Positions 34,184 to 52,876 of a stretch of 64,000 bases of DNA are shown piece after piece (position 1 is the first letter of the stretch; every line of letters begins with the position of its first letter). This DNA is from Ulva prolifera (lineage: Eukaryota > Chlorophyta > Ulvophyceae > Ulvales > Ulvaceae), in contig CM041202.1 in NCBI GenBank assembly GCA_023078555.1, positions 3,220,022 through 3,284,021 of the forward strand. Direction: 5' to 3'. The notes beneath the pieces were generated by a model, which was given only the letters and a program-made list of their open reading frames with translations, made no database searches and was not told the origin of the DNA. Made by a program: the position numbers and the translations under genes.

Positions 34184-36116
34184 TCAGTCACTTTTCTTGG
34201 CCCCAGCAGAGGCCGAGGTGGTAGCTTTTTCCTCTGCCGGGGCAGGGAGGGCGTCACCGTAGGGCGCCTGGGTTGCTGGCGCATGCTCGGCAACATCACC
34301 GCCAAGCTGTGCGCTCAGGCTGGCGAGGACGATCACGGCCGCGCCGACCCAGCCTTGGGCGCCCCAGCGCTCATCCAGGAGCACCCAAGCAAACCCGGCA
34401 CCCCAGAGGGGCTCAGCAGTGTAGATCAGCGCTGCCAGAGGCGCAGACACCTCCTTCAGGGCGTCCATCTCGATCCACAGCGTCAGAGCGGTCGTGCCGA
34501 CGCCCATGAAGAGGATGTCCAGCCACGGCAGGTTGGGAGCCTGTGCCAGCGTGGGCATGAGGCCGGCCGATGACACGTTCTGTGAGAACTCAGGGACCGC
34601 AAGGACAATGGATGCGAGGGCAAGAACCGTCAGCTGCAGCGTGACCAGCGCAGTGGTATCGGGGACCGCGGTTGTGACGCACTCGCTGCGCCATTTGTGC
34701 ACGCCAAAGAGGATGGCGGATGCAACGCACACGGCATCGCCGAGGTTGGGCGCCCCCCCGGCCGTAGTCAGCAAGCTCACACCTGCACATAGTTTCTTCC
34801 ACATGTCGACTCGAATGTGTGCCGGTGGGCTGGTGAACCGACGGCGGTCGTGAGACCCGGTGGCGCCAACGGAACTCATCGGACCAACTCGAGCAAAAGG
34901 TCCGGCAGTGGCCATCAAACAAGTAGGCTCGATAAATCACGTAAGCAGGTAAACGACATGCCTGAGTTGGCCCCCCTCGGACTGAGCGTGGTCGCATGAA
35001 AGGCCTTCATTGGGCCACCAGGTTACAGACGTTCACAGGTGTTGCCACTTTCTCGCGAGCCCAATCATAAGACAATATCAGGAATGCAATCTCCTGGAAA
35101 CACCAAAAGCACCGCCATGCAGCTTGCGCACGATTACAGAGCTACTAGAGCGAGGCCAGGTGAACAAGTGGGCCGGGTTCGCACCGAGAAGAGCAGCGGC
35201 TGCCGAATACCACGTCCGACTTGCGATTTGTCTTCCACTGAGTCCAACGAGAAGGGGTACTGCGACGACGGTGAATGTCCCGGTGAAAGCGCCATGCGAC
35301 GCTGACGTCATAGAAAGGCCTATAGCTTGGCAAGTGTATCCAGCTGCACACAGAAGGCTTTCATGGGCCCCGAAAGATTGCAAGGCATTAGAATGATTGC
35401 AGGCCCGGGCTGCGTTACTTCGTGGTGAACCTTAGCACTTGCAACGATGACAGGAGCACAAATTGGCAGGGCCTAATTTTGACCTGCGCAGCAAGAATAT
35501 GACCATGCTTTCAACACGTGTAGTTTCATGAGACGGAATGGGACGACACGTTGCGCACGGCAGTGAGCTGGAGCTCAAAGACAAAGATGCTCTCAACCAA
35601 ATCGGAACACGATGCCGCACCAGTCAGCCACGCTCCCAGTTCCAAAGACGGAAGCAAAATCTCTCGCTGCTTGATGGCACGCGGAAGGAGTGGCAGGAAG
35701 CACAACGCAGCCGCCCCGAAACGGAGCGCATCCAGTGCGAAGGGACTCATCAGCTCTTCTGACGTCTTGATCACCACCTGATTGGATCCGAATAGCAAAG
35801 CTCCCAAGTTGAGGAGGAGCATTCCCTTGAGAGAACCGGAAAACTTGTTGGTTGACTCGGCCGGCGTTGCATTGTCATCGTCGGAAACATTGGCATCACT
35901 CTCCCGGTCGATACTGTCGTAGTACTTGCTCGGCAGTGTGTCTGGCACTTGCAGATCCTGTTTATGCCGATCGTCGACGTCAACTGACTCTGTGAAGTCG
36001 GCCTTTGCACGGCAATTGCAGGACCTCAGGCCGAGGCGTTGGCGGATTCCTGCGCTGAACCCAGGAACTGACTGTGATGCAGTGAAACGTGGACTAGATG
36101 TAGTGGAAAGTTTCAT
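34184..36116 (-). CDS. EamA (drug/metabolite transporter superfamily) membrane protein with plastid-like leader
   Basis: Three exons with matching phase 1 joins: 36116-35621 (ATG, ends at GTGCGG), 35343-35185 (ends at GTGCGA) and 34782-34184 to the stop, giving about 417 residues. The first 40 residues are rich in Ser, Thr, Arg and Gly with few acidic residues, like a plastid transit peptide. An acidic linker follows, then two EamA repeats. Repeat 1 begins KGMLLLNLGALLFGSNQV and runs into GAWLTAGYTCQAIGL, which forms only across intron 1. Repeat 2 runs from LLGVSLLTTAGG, formed across intron 2, through DAVCVASAILFGVHKW to the typical end APLAALIYTAEPLWGAGFAW. About ten membrane helices are expected. 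The family exports small metabolites such as amino acids or phosphorylated sugars; the substrate here is unknown. The C-terminal tail is Ala/Lys-rich. Confidence 0.88.
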
Positions 36117-39867
<3,751 letters not shown>

Positions 39868-42310
39868 TCATGACGGTCCCCGTCGGGAGGCGCCGCAGCC
39901 ACGCAGCACGGCCGCAAGATCAACTCCTGCTTCCGCCCGATGCGGCGAAGCGGCAGCGGCGGCCGCGGCTGCCGCGTCGATGGTCACACCCGGCGCTTGC
40001 GGCCCTTGTGGACCGCCACCGCCGGGTTGTTGATCCAATATCGGCAGCACGGTCACGCCGCTGTTAACCTCGGGGGACGGCGACTGCGGCCGCGTGCTGC
40101 GCGGCGTGGACAGCCTAGACGGCCGCCGGCCGCTTGACGTGCTGGGGGACAGCCCTCGCCGCATAAAGTCGGCTGCGGTCAGGATTTCGGCGGCGCCGGA
40201 GAGAGAAAAGGAGGGGGCGCAAGACGGGCTCGGGCTACGCACCGCGCGGTGCTTGTTGACCCCTGCACGCATGCCGCACATGTCCGACCAGCCAGTCACC
40301 GCCTGATACGCAGAGGAGCATGCTGCAATGCCGCCAGCGGCGGGATATCGAGCCACACACACGGGGTCACAAGCAAACAGCGGTCGGCACAACACGCACC
40401 GGCAGATTTCACCGTCGCCCGTTCCACAGCGTCGCCGCCATCGCGGCGGCCGCGGCCGCGGCCGCGCGGCGTGCCGCGTGACATGCTGCGGCGGCCAACC
40501 TGCGCTGGACCGCGGTTACGCCGCGAGCTGATGCCGCCGCCGCTGCCGGGCAGCACCTCCGCCGGCTCCGTGCCCGCGAACGTCGCCTTCAGCACGTCCT
40601 GCAGCGCCGCGGCCCCAAAGACGCCCTCCCGGAGGCGCTTCGACCGCGCTGCACGCCGCCGCAGCGATGTCGCGAGGGCACTGCCCTCCCGCGGCGTCCC
40701 GCTCGGTGTGCCGCTTGGGGTCCCTCCGCTCGACGTGTGCGACGCGGATGCGCCCCGCGCCGTCCAGCCCGGGCGCTTCAGCGAGCCGAGGGCGGTGCGC
40801 GCGCGCGCATTTGCCGCCGCGGCCACCATCGCCGGCACATCTGCGTTCCGCGGCACCGCCTGCACCGCCGCTGCGGCCGCGCTGCGCCGCGCAATGTAGT
40901 CGACAAGCCACTGTGGCGCCCCCGTCGCGGAGTCGGGCGCCGCCGTTGCACACTGCGCGGACATCGTCGCCTGCTCCAGCATGTCTGATAGCAGATCCGC
41001 CGCAGATCCGCCGTCCCCCCCGGCCTCCATCGGGTCGTCCATCGAGTCCGCCATCGTCGCCGCGGCATTCGGCGCCGCATGCATGTACGCGACCCACGCG
41101 CATGCGCGCGCGACCTGCATCGCCGTCGGCCGCAGGTTCGGGTCCTCCACCCACGCGTTCTCAAGCGTGTGCGCGAGGTTCCAGTCAACAGCGCCGCTGT
41201 CCAGCAGGGCCTGCAGGCGGCGGGTCAGCGCGGAGGTGTCCGTTGGGTCGACATCCACCGGCGGTGCAGGGTCCAGCGTGGCGACCAGCAGCGTGGCTGT
41301 GAGAACCGCAAGCGCATACACATCTGCGGCCGGGGATGCGGGCGTGGGCGTGTCCTCTGAGGCGGCCGCGATCTCCGGCGGGATGAACCCTGGGGCGCCG
41401 ACGGGCGCCGTGAGCAGCATCCCGTGCGCAGCGGAGGGGCCGGACAGGCGCACCCTGAAGCCGCCGCCGCTGCCGGCCATCGACGACGGCGAGATGGAGC
41501 CGTCGTCTGGCGCGCAGATGTGAATGTGGTGGGGGTGCAGGCGGAGGTGCACGCATGCCTGCGCATGCATGCCGTGGAGCGCAAAGGCGGCCTCCGCGGC
41601 GAGCATGGCGACCGAGGCGGCGGCCGTGCGCGAGCCCCGCGTGGACTCGATGAACTGCATGAGCGACGGCTGGCTCCCGTCATGCGCGCGCGGGGACACG
41701 TCCGGGGCACGGTGCGAGCTGAGGCTGCTGGGGGGGGCAGAGCGGGTGGAGGTGGGGAGCGGGGGCAGGCTCAGGGTGGATGGGGGAGGCCGCATGCCGG
41801 CAGACACCGGCGTCCCTGGTGCATCGAACTGCACGTTCGAGATGAGCGAGCTCAACATCGCGCTGTCGAACGTCGACTGAATCGTGGCGTGTGACTGCGG
41901 CGCGTCGAGGGACTGGAGGCGTGAGAAGTCGGACGGTGGGTACGTGCTGTGCATGGCACTGGTGTTGCTGGAGGGCATCAGCGGCGAGATGCCGGCGTAG
42001 TGCGGGTTGATCGGGGACTGCGCGGAGGGGGGAGGCACCGCGGGCGCGTGAGGGCGCAGTGTGAGGCCGTGTTGCGAGGTGGCCCAGGAGGGTGCACCGG
42101 CAAGGCTCGGGAAGGTCGGTGCGGTGTCAAGTTGCGCGGAGGACACGGAGAGGTGGAGGGGGCTGTCGGAGGGGGTCTGGGAGGAGGGGGTCGCGGCCGG
42201 GGAGCCGGGGGCGGCGCCGTGGCGGCCGCGGTGGGACTTCTGGTGGCCATGATCAGGGGCTGCGTGGCCGCTGGACGTGCGCATGAGGTCCGAGGCGCTG
42301 ACGAGCTGGT
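39868..42310 (-). CDS. Pseudokinase-like protein with long disordered flanks
   Basis: One large exon runs from a CAG acceptor at 42313-42311 to 40400 (GTGCGT donor) and joins in phase 1 to a last exon, 40172-39868. An in-frame ATG lies at 42284, but an upstream exon is likely. After about 220 residues rich in Ser, Pro, Thr and Ala comes a region with the order of a kinase C-lobe. A long helix holds AAFALHGMHAQACVHLRLHP at the HRD position. RVRLSGP sits at the DFG position, then APGFIPPEIA like APE, SPAADVYALAVL like the DVWSFG helix, and WVEDPNLRPTAMQV like the family's RP-T. The catalytic Asp and the DFG Asp are both missing, and no N-lobe (Gly loop or VAIK Lys) is seen. The tail contains GTPSGTPSGTP and Arg/Gly-rich stretches. 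Phosphotransfer is unlikely; a scaffold or allosteric role is inference. Confidence 0.62.
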
Positions 42311-45300
42311 CTGTGTCTGAAGACTGGAGGATGTCGAGTAGACCTCTGCTGGAGTGGAGGGAGTGGAGGGGTGAGTGGTGGCGTGAGGGATCCGCCTGTT
42401 GCTTGATGGGTTGGCTGTGCTCAGATGGTGCTCCCTGCAGGCTTTGTACGGTGTCCGTGGGGCGCTGGGAAGCTTGAACGAGCGGCTAGGAGGCGTTGTG
42501 GCAGCAGCTGTGATATTCGTCCGGCGTGACGGGCATGATGAGGTGGAGCTGCGCAGAGGTGCATGCTTTTGCGACAGCTGTGCATGCATCGTGACCAATG
42601 TTAGGCTGGGTGCTGGACCACGCCGCAGCAGCCGACGCTGCTGATTATGCATGCCCGCGGAAAGGCAGCTGCCCGGAACCTCGGACGGAATGACTGTAGC
42701 TAGTACTCAACGCCTTGGCCCAGTTGCACACGAAATTCAGAACAGGCGTGACAACAGCGCGCAGACGCATAGCCCGGAGTATTACCGATCGCTTTGCCAG
42801 GGCCTATCGCCGCTGCCGCTGGTCCAGCTGGAGAGCCTGCAGCAGTGGACGGCAACAGCCGGCAGAACGTGCTGCATTGGGTGAGCGGGACACACCCGAT
42901 GGTAAAAGGCCATGCCCTGTGCACGGTCCAGATGCTCGCTTGGCCCGGACTGTCGTTCCGTGTTTCTCATCTGCAGAAACGGACGGATGAGATGAAGCTG
43001 AGGTCAGCGCTCGCAAGTCATTGGGTAGCAGCAAGGCGGGAAGTTGACATACTGGCAGGCCAACAGGCGCACTGCAAAACACCGCGGTGCGCATTGCAGG
43101 CACAGGAACGCCACAAGACGAACAAACACTATGTAGGCTTCCGTATCGGGTCAGATCGGTCGCACAAATTTGCTCGCGGGCCGCATGTGCAAGACAGTGC
43201 CTCACCAGTGCTTGACAAGCGGTCGTCGGGGCAGCAAGGCACTGTGCACGCTGCTCAAGCCTCTACTGTATCCACCGGAACCAAAATCCTCATCTGTGTA
43301 GCCACATCGATGACCCCAGCTAGCTCTGAATCGCTGAGTTCTTGGGTCGGCACTATGGCATCACTGCTGCAGGGTGCCGACAACTAAAGCGTCCCTGTGT
43401 ACGGAAGAGCAGATGTCTATTCACTGAGTCGAAGGCTGTTCTGAGCTGGGCGCCTCAGTGCGAATACGATATCGCAAGTGCGTACAAGCACTTCAGCTTG
43501 AGCGCGCTGCGCTTCCGAAGCCGTAAACAGCCGTCTGCTGATCTACCTAGTTGGCAAATGCAACTCGATCCATACCAGGGGTAGGTAGCATAGCATTACA
43601 GGAGCGTGGGCTGCATACGCGACACGGTAATGCACATGCTTCTGATTTGGCTTGAAATATGCATGCCGTCTCACAAAGCCCGGTTCATGTGCCGCGACAC
43701 ATGAATGTTCACAGCTGAGCTAATTTGTCGGTGTGGCTTGTTACGCTGCGTATGCCTCTCTCCATGCACCCCGCGGTTGCTCGTGGTTACCGCACCACAC
43801 CATACAGTGACCCGCATGCTGGCTGATCATGACGGAGTGCGGCACCGCGCGCGCGAACCTGCCCGGAGGCAACGAGCTGCAGCGCTTGAACTCGATGCAT
43901 CATGACGCATTGCATGCAAGTGTCGCCATTGCACGCATGCAAACAGCTGCGACACCTCATCTAAGCTCAGACCGAAGGACGAAGCGATGACACCCGGAAC
44001 CGAATCGCTGCGGCCATGACCGACTTCAGGACACAATGAACGCCCGCGAATCTGCGCCTAGGCACAACTTCGATATGTCTCAGAATTGCCCCATAGCTCG
44101 TGCTTGACGAGCCTAGACCCGCCGTTACAGAGATCCATCTCATGGCACGCCATGACCGTTGCTAATGTCCCCGAGCATGTGCAGAGCTCAGGGAGTCCTG
44201 CGGCCCCGTCCTCAGGACATGCTTCATGCAAAAACCTACAAAGGCGTCTCGTCACACGAGTCTGGCGCAGCTGTGCGGTTGTGACTGTGGTCCGGAAGCA
44301 GGCGACGCAGCCGCACTGATCATGACGTGCACCAGCTGTAGAAGGCACAAGACGTCTCCGCCCGCCACTCCACGGAGAAGCTGTGGCATCTGTGGCTGGT
44401 GGGAAGTCTCGTGCGTGGCAATTCTCGATGCTTAATCTTTTGTGGTGTCGTCTGCGCACCTGCAGTCCGTGCCAGGTCATTCAAATTGGCCGCACCTCCC
44501 CATAGCCGTGCAGGGCCTGCTGGCACGAATGCATGCCCATTCGTTTGAACGCGTCATGACCCAACCAAAGTTGCCTGTTGCACGAACACCGCATCCCGAG
44601 CTTCCCCAACACGGCATGCTGCCCGAGTCAGTCGCTATTGCTGATTCCTTCCAGCCAAGCTGACATATCCAGGTGCCGGACAAGCACAGGGCGCTTCCCC
44701 AGATGGTTCACGGACCGGTTCTGTACGTGCGTTGCAAAGAGAGCATTAGACAGGCAGGCAGCACCGCTGAGGCACACCATACCAGATCCAGCTCCACACA
44801 GAAACACCAATTGGGGCCTTAAGGTATGCGGTGCACTCGCATGGAATGCTCTAGGGCACGCTTGAACAATAGTCTCCCCAAAGCCGCTAGCCCCCGTCCC
44901 CCAGAACACACTTCCTAACAGACCATCACACGCATCCTGTGCATCCTGAGGCGCCTCAAAATCCCAGCCGAGAGAGGCCCCACAGCACCCACCATGCCGA
45001 CGCTGGCAAGCAACTTCCAGGTTGGGGGTTGGGGAGGCCACACAGACACACCTCCAACCCAACCCGCCACAAGATTGGCTGCGGACAGCGCCACACGGGA
45101 ACTGCCGGTGATTGAAGTGTGTGTGGATGTGTTTGTGCACTTCCACCCAACTTGGCCCCGCAAGGGTCGGTAAATGCACGAGCCAGCGGTTTGCATCATG
45201 CGCCAGTTGGCATGAAGCAGCATGAGACAGGCGAGGGGGCAGGTTCATGCACGCCGCAACAGCACAGCCACTTGTGACAGTAAAGCTGGATCATCCGACT

Positions 45301-47013
45301 GTCTGACATCATCCACATTGTGCACGCCATGGACTCCATACATTGACCCGCGGGGATCATCGCATCCCGGGCCTGCACAAATGAACATTTGGTCAACCTT
45401 GCAGTCTAGATCAGTCTAGGTCTACCGTTTCAACTAATTGCCACATGCAACCAGTGAGCGCATGTAACGTAAAAGTCATTCTGAATTTACTGAGCCGTAT
45501 CCTATTGGGCATTGACAACTCCGAGTCAACAGGGCAACATATGCTGAAGGGGTAAACCACCTGGAAACCCCCCTCAGACGACCATGCGCAAGTCACAGGG
45601 CCTCCTCCTCTGCTAAGCGAGGTGGTCATGTACAATTCAATGCCACCATGAGGGCGCAGTGTCCCTGCCTGTCATGAGACATTGTCCATATGCTGGGGGT
45701 CTCGATGCGCATGTGGCCCACACACACAATTTCACGGACCGTGGGCCTCCACTTGCAACCATGCTGGGTAGCCATCTAGAGAAGTGCTTCTCAAATTGGG
45801 TCCTTTGGAGCGCGTGAGCTGCACAGCACACACAGGCCAGCTGGCAATGCGAAGTCGTGTTTGGTATGGGGCTGAACTCACTCCATGTCGGGTGTTTGAT
45901 GTGGAAGGGCAGAGCCCCGACGTGGCCATGGCCTGTGTGTATCAGGCCGTGTGTGGCCATCCCTTCCACCTCGCATTGAGATTGAATCCTCACATCTTTG
46001 GGAGCTCTTCACTTCAGCACAATCTAGTTTGGTTACACTGTTGTCGTGCGTTGAGGTGGAGGTTAACCCGGGTCAGGTTCATCACAGGTCCAGGGGCAGG
46101 AGATGCCCTGCAATTGTGCCAAAATTACGCGATGAAGGCACGTCATTTGTTCTTGAAGCCATTGCAGTGTTAGTCCCAGGGCAGCGTCGCAGACGACTGT
46201 GAGACCAAGACGACACCATCGTTTACACGGTCATACAGGCCCAACAGTGCAAGAGTGGCACCAGACTTACATATCAGAGACCTCACTGATGCGGACTCAA
46301 ACAATTTTGTCGGCATCTGCTTGCACCTTTGCTGCTTGGCCGTATCAAAGGGCACACAAAATGCCCGCCGCCAATCACAACGGCAGCCACATGCAGTCAG
46401 CTCTATAGCAGTCAAACTGGACCACAACAATAATATCCGACCAAGTGGTCAGGTGGTGCCTCAATGGACAACGCCATCGGACGACTGGCAGACACATGTG
46501 TTGTTCTGTCCCTCAAAAGCACAGCTGGCGGCAAGTCATCTGGCAGGTCATCTGATAGACTTGACACTATGCAAACGACTGTTCCGTCCTTTAACAGCCA
46601 AACGCTAGAGAAGCTTGCGCAGCATGCTGAAGTGAGCAACAGGTCTGCCAAGGTGATGAGAGAGGTATCATCACGATGTCGGCTGGCATGTCCTTTAGAG
46701 GTTTATGCTCACAGTGACAGTGTGAACACTGATCTCCGCACACTCTTCAGCTGTGCACCTTATCTCTGACATACTTCAGGATTTACAGGTGGTCCTGGCA
46801 GCCAACCTGGACTGTGACCTCATCAGCCAGTTCCCTGGAAACACCAGCGACATGCCTGTCAGTTCCACAATACAGGGTGTCAAGCAGATTCGACGACAAC
46901 ACAACAAAAGAGAGAACCGTGACAGCCGTAACGCCCTTAGCTCAAGTGGCCCAGATCCCAGGCAACTGGCACTGTCAAATGGAAAGGGCCCCAGTCCACA
47001 CCTGACATAGTCA
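42311..47013. other. 4.7 kb without a firmly recognised gene
   Basis: Possible 5' exons of the pseudokinase-like gene lie at 42320-42650 on the minus strand. On the plus strand an ATG at 42690 opens a 63-codon frame (…SPEYYRSLCQGLSPLPLVQL) ending at a GTGAGC donor at 42881. A helical stretch KRTDEMKLRSALASHWVAARRE follows at 42977 after a good acceptor, but the phases do not match, so I do not call a gene. From 43.4 to 47.0 kb only short motif-free frames are seen, plus the dispersed repeat copy at 45.55 kb. Confidence 0.3.
45550..45633. repeat. Dispersed repeat, copy 2 (about 85 bases)
   Basis: Same orientation as copy 1 at 24628-24712, sharing CCACCTGGAAAC, CTCAG, CACAGGGCCTCCTCCT and AGCGAGGTGG with scattered mismatches. 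No target-site duplication could be recognised at the edges. Confidence 0.55.
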
Positions 47014-47184
47014 TCAGCTACGCGCTTCACTTTTACTCTGACTTTGCAACTCCTTGTCTACTTCAGCTTGGATGTCTGATGTGCCGACTTTGTGCATGGT
47101 GTAGTAATACGTACCTATCACCGTGATGCCGAGAACTCCGGCAATTGCCCAGTTTGGCACGCCTGTCCGCGTAACACCGCTCAT
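47014..47184 (-). CDS. Small single-span membrane protein (56 residues), probably mitochondrial
   Basis: An intronless frame runs from ATG at 47184 to TGA at 47016-47014. The protein starts MSGVTRTGVPNWAIAGV, has one hydrophobic span (about residues 11-29) ending in GTYYYTMHKVG, and then a charged amphipathic helix (DIQAEVDKELQSQSK). A Pro-Asn-Trp entry to the span, aromatic exit residues and a short Lys/Glu helix are typical of tiny inner-membrane proteins that help assemble or stabilise respiratory complexes. From memory, similar small proteins occur in plants and protists without a firm name; I did not verify this. The compact, well-formed layout is the main evidence. It is short enough to be missed by a 60-codon cutoff. 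The exact function is unknown. Confidence 0.7.
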   Translation of the reverse strand: MSGVTRTGVPNWAIAGVLGITVIGTYYYTMHKVGTSDIQAEVDKELQSQSKSEARS

Positions 47185-47890
47185 GCTTTACAGCAAAGGT
47201 CCACAAATATCCACGAGTCGATCGAGTAATTATATCGCAGGCAGCCGCGACAGATGTATATTGAGCGCGAAGGTGGCTGTCTAGCAGAGCCGCACGGATA
47301 TGCAGTCGAGACGTCGTAATTGTCGACCACATGCATTCTGCATTGCTGTACGGCCGAATGCAGGTGCGCAGGCATGCAGCTTTTCGGAAGCGCATACGTC
47401 GTGCACACCTGCCTCACCACAAGTTGACAGCGAGCCGGACGGGGCATGGGGCTGCACACGCTGGAGCGGGGGGCAGCCCTGCAGCTCGGCTCTGCAATGT
47501 AGAGGACGAATTTAGAGCCAGCATTCGCAGAACCTGAACATACACAAGTGTACATTACGCAGTTGCAGCAGTAGACCAGTGGGCTCCATGATCGGGCGTG
47601 CTCATGGTACAAGGCACTGTACTGAAGTCCTGCAAGTCACATGCTAAACGACACTCTGGTCATGATCACAGATGAGAACCAGGTCCTATCACCCTCAAAA
47701 TATGTACTCTCGATTACACAGTCTTCACATTGCATCCATCATGCCGGTTGATTGGCACTGGGTGCTGATCCACAGTAATGCTGCTGTCGGACCTGCAAGT
47801 GCAGTTCGATGCCAGTGCACAATGCAACCTCCGATCGTAATGCGCATGTGCTGTGCTGATGTCCCCTAAGTCGATGTGCGGACCCGGACA
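47185..47890. other. No recognised gene
   Basis: This is the upstream region of the 56-residue protein gene. It has short frames only, with no motif or splice chain. Confidence 0.4.
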
Positions 47891-48505
47891 CGGCAGTTTC
47901 ACGACTGCCCCCCCCCCCCCCCCCCCCCTCTCGGCGACCCCGCTTGAAGAGCGGACCGAGTCTGGCCTTCACAGCGACCAGCTGCGGCAGCCACATGTTG
48001 CACACGTCTTTGAGGATCATTGGGCAGAGGCCGGGGACGTCTGCAATGGCATGTATCCGGGTGCCAGGTGGGTGATATGCCGGGGCAACACTGCCCACGC
48101 AGCCGCAGCATCTGGCCCGGCCCCCGGGCAGGGGGGTCCCTGGGGTTGGCTTGCGCCCCACACAGTCTGCTCAAGGCGTTGCTTTGATTGTCACGTCGGG
48201 CTCGCCCATGCCGCTGCGCCAAGGCAGGCGTGTAGCTCCGGTGCGGAAGGCATGGTGGCCCTCATGGTTGCAGTGCACAAGTAGATATGCTTTCGGAGCA
48301 GAGACCTCGCCTCGAACAATGCGGCATTGTCTGTAAGCTCGAAGGCCGACTGAAACACACACAGGCAGGCTTGCGCCAGGAACCTTGCACGTGGAGGGGC
48401 CAGATTCAACGCTGAAAAGCGTATGCTATGCCACAGTAGATGCCGCTGTGGGGCTTGCCACTCAGGCCGAGCGGCCAAAAAATCGGCGAGAAGGCTCAGT
48501 TCCAA
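47891..48505 (-). CDS. Unrecognised gene fragment, two coding-like exons
   Basis: The frame from 48505 down to about 48195 encodes a hydrophobic/helical stretch, with pieces such as HLLWHSIRFSALNLAPP and TDNAALFEARSLLRKH. It opens without an ATG, so an exon lies further up, possibly beyond the repeat at 48.66 kb. After a CAG acceptor at about 48040, a second exon carries VPGLCPMILKDVCNMWLPQL and ends in a basic patch followed by a poly-Gly run encoded by the G tract (C21 on the plus strand, 47908-47928). The joining phase is not settled. The alternation of Leu, Ala and Trp suggests a helical-repeat protein. I do not recognise it. Confidence 0.33.
47908..47928. repeat. Homopolymer C21
   Basis: A run of 21 C on the plus strand. 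In the minus-strand frame it would encode consecutive Gly residues. Length is likely to vary or be miscounted. Confidence 0.9.
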
Positions 48506-48657
48506 TCCGTGCGGCCACTACGCTGCTGCGTGCAGTGGGCACGATGCCTGGACAGCAAGCTGTCGGTGATCGCATTGATGGCCTCGCTTTTGGCCTCTTG
48601 CGTGCCGCTGGCGGCAGTACGAGGCTACAGGTACGGAGTCGTTGCTGGCAGCAAGGG

Positions 48658-49238
48658 TGTGTTACAAGGACAAAGCAAGCAAGGCAGGTAGCACCGCGAG
48701 CAACAACCAGAGGAACTAACTCAAACCACGCAACGAGCCACACGCAACGAGGCACACGCAGCACACACCAACACACCCACGCAACGGCAGCACCCGCGCC
48801 GGCCACAGCCACACAGCCACACAACCACACACATCCCCAAACACACACAAGCCTCACGTGCGGGTGCGTGGGTGCGTGGGTCGGGTTTTGGTGAGTGGTT
48901 CGGGTGGTAGTGTGTGGGCGCGTGGGGGTGTGTGGGTGCTTGTTGTGCCTTGGCGTTGGCTGTTGCTCTCCTGCTGCGTGCGCATTGCGTTGTTCTTGCT
49001 CTCCCTTTTGGTCCTGGCGGTGCTACCGGCCCCTCCGGCTTTTTCCTTTGTAACACAAGCCTCCCACCCCATACCCACAAGCACACCCACACGCCCACCT
49101 CCACCCACAACCCGCGAACCAGCCAGGGGCAAGAGCCCCGACAGCACACACATCCAAGGCTGCCGAACAAAGAAACAGCGAGACCCCAACAACAACCCCC
49201 CGCCCCGGGGAGGCCCCCGCCCCCCCCACCCCCCCCCC

Positions 49239-49271
<33 letters not shown>

Positions 49272-49650
49272 AGCACAACCCACCCCGCCCAGCCCCCGCA
49301 CACCACCCAGCGCACCCGCAAACCCACACCCGCAACCCCGAAAGCCCAGCCAGGCCTGCCCCAATCCCCCCGGTCGCGACGCAGCGGCGGGCCACACGCA
49401 GACACATGGGCCAGACATGCCGCTGCAGCGGCGAAGCACGGCACGCCAGAGCCGCAACCACCACAAAGCGGACGAGGCCGCGAGCGCACGCAGCGACGAC
49501 CGCCAATCAGCCTGGGCGGGCGGGCCGCGCCGCCCAGGCCGGGTGGCCTGTGAGCGCCGTAAGGTCATCGGAAGGGACCGCCAGCCCCGCCAAAACTGCC
49601 TTGCCCGCATGACGCGCCATCAGCGGGGCAGCGGCGTGCACCTGTCGGCA
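48658..49650 (+). repeat. Large dispersed repeat, copy B
   Basis: It begins GTGTTACAAGGACAAAGCAAG and GGTAGCACCGCGAGCAACAA, the counterpart of copy A's start at 25613 (reverse strand). It then has CA-rich sequence, an internal inverted segment (48870-49045) ending CTTTTTCCTTTGTAACACAA, the landmark GAGACCCCAACAACAACCCC near 49170, a C-rich part with long C runs (49213-49271), and ends with GGGACCGCCAGCCCCGCC and AAAACTGCCTTGCC near 49600. The order equals copy A in opposite orientation. The internal inversion suggests a nested or foldback-type rearrangement. Confidence 0.7.
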
Positions 49651-50108
49651 AGGGTGTGTGTGTCCACGAGTGGAGTTCTGCTGGTAGTGCATCAGCTCAG
49701 GCAAAAAGCACTTGGCTTGAGGTCAATTGAAGGCATCCAACACCAAAGAGATCCCCATGCTATACTTGGTAGAAATTCCAGCTTGTACGAAAAGGTGTTT
49801 GCCCCGCATGCAAAGTGATTCGTGCCTAAACGATCCATTACGGCCGCGGAGGGCCCCGTCGCCACACGTACGACGATTTCATGCCGAGGCAGCCATGGGG
49901 AATAGTGAATCAAGAATGCGAATCACCTGAACTGTTAGGGACCACAAGCCTCCAGCCGCGTCATCGTGCCGTTGTTCGCCGTGGTCGCTCGCCCATGCCT
50001 GCCTCACCAGACGACACAGCTTGAACATCCGCGCACAGATTCCCGCAGTGGTACACGGTCGCAGAGTCACTTGAAATCTGTCGCTGATCCTGCCTTCAAA
50101 TTCACAGA
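49651..50108. other. Upstream region of the adenylosuccinate lyase gene
   Basis: No gene was recognised here. The region should contain the promoter and 5' UTR of the lyase gene that starts at 50109. Confidence 0.45.

Positions 50109-52876
<2,768 letters not shown>

Noticed and set aside
42690-43387. Candidate plus-strand gene starting ATG at 42690
   Set aside because: Individual pieces look coding, but the donor at 42881 and the acceptor before 42977 are out of phase and no alternative chain works.
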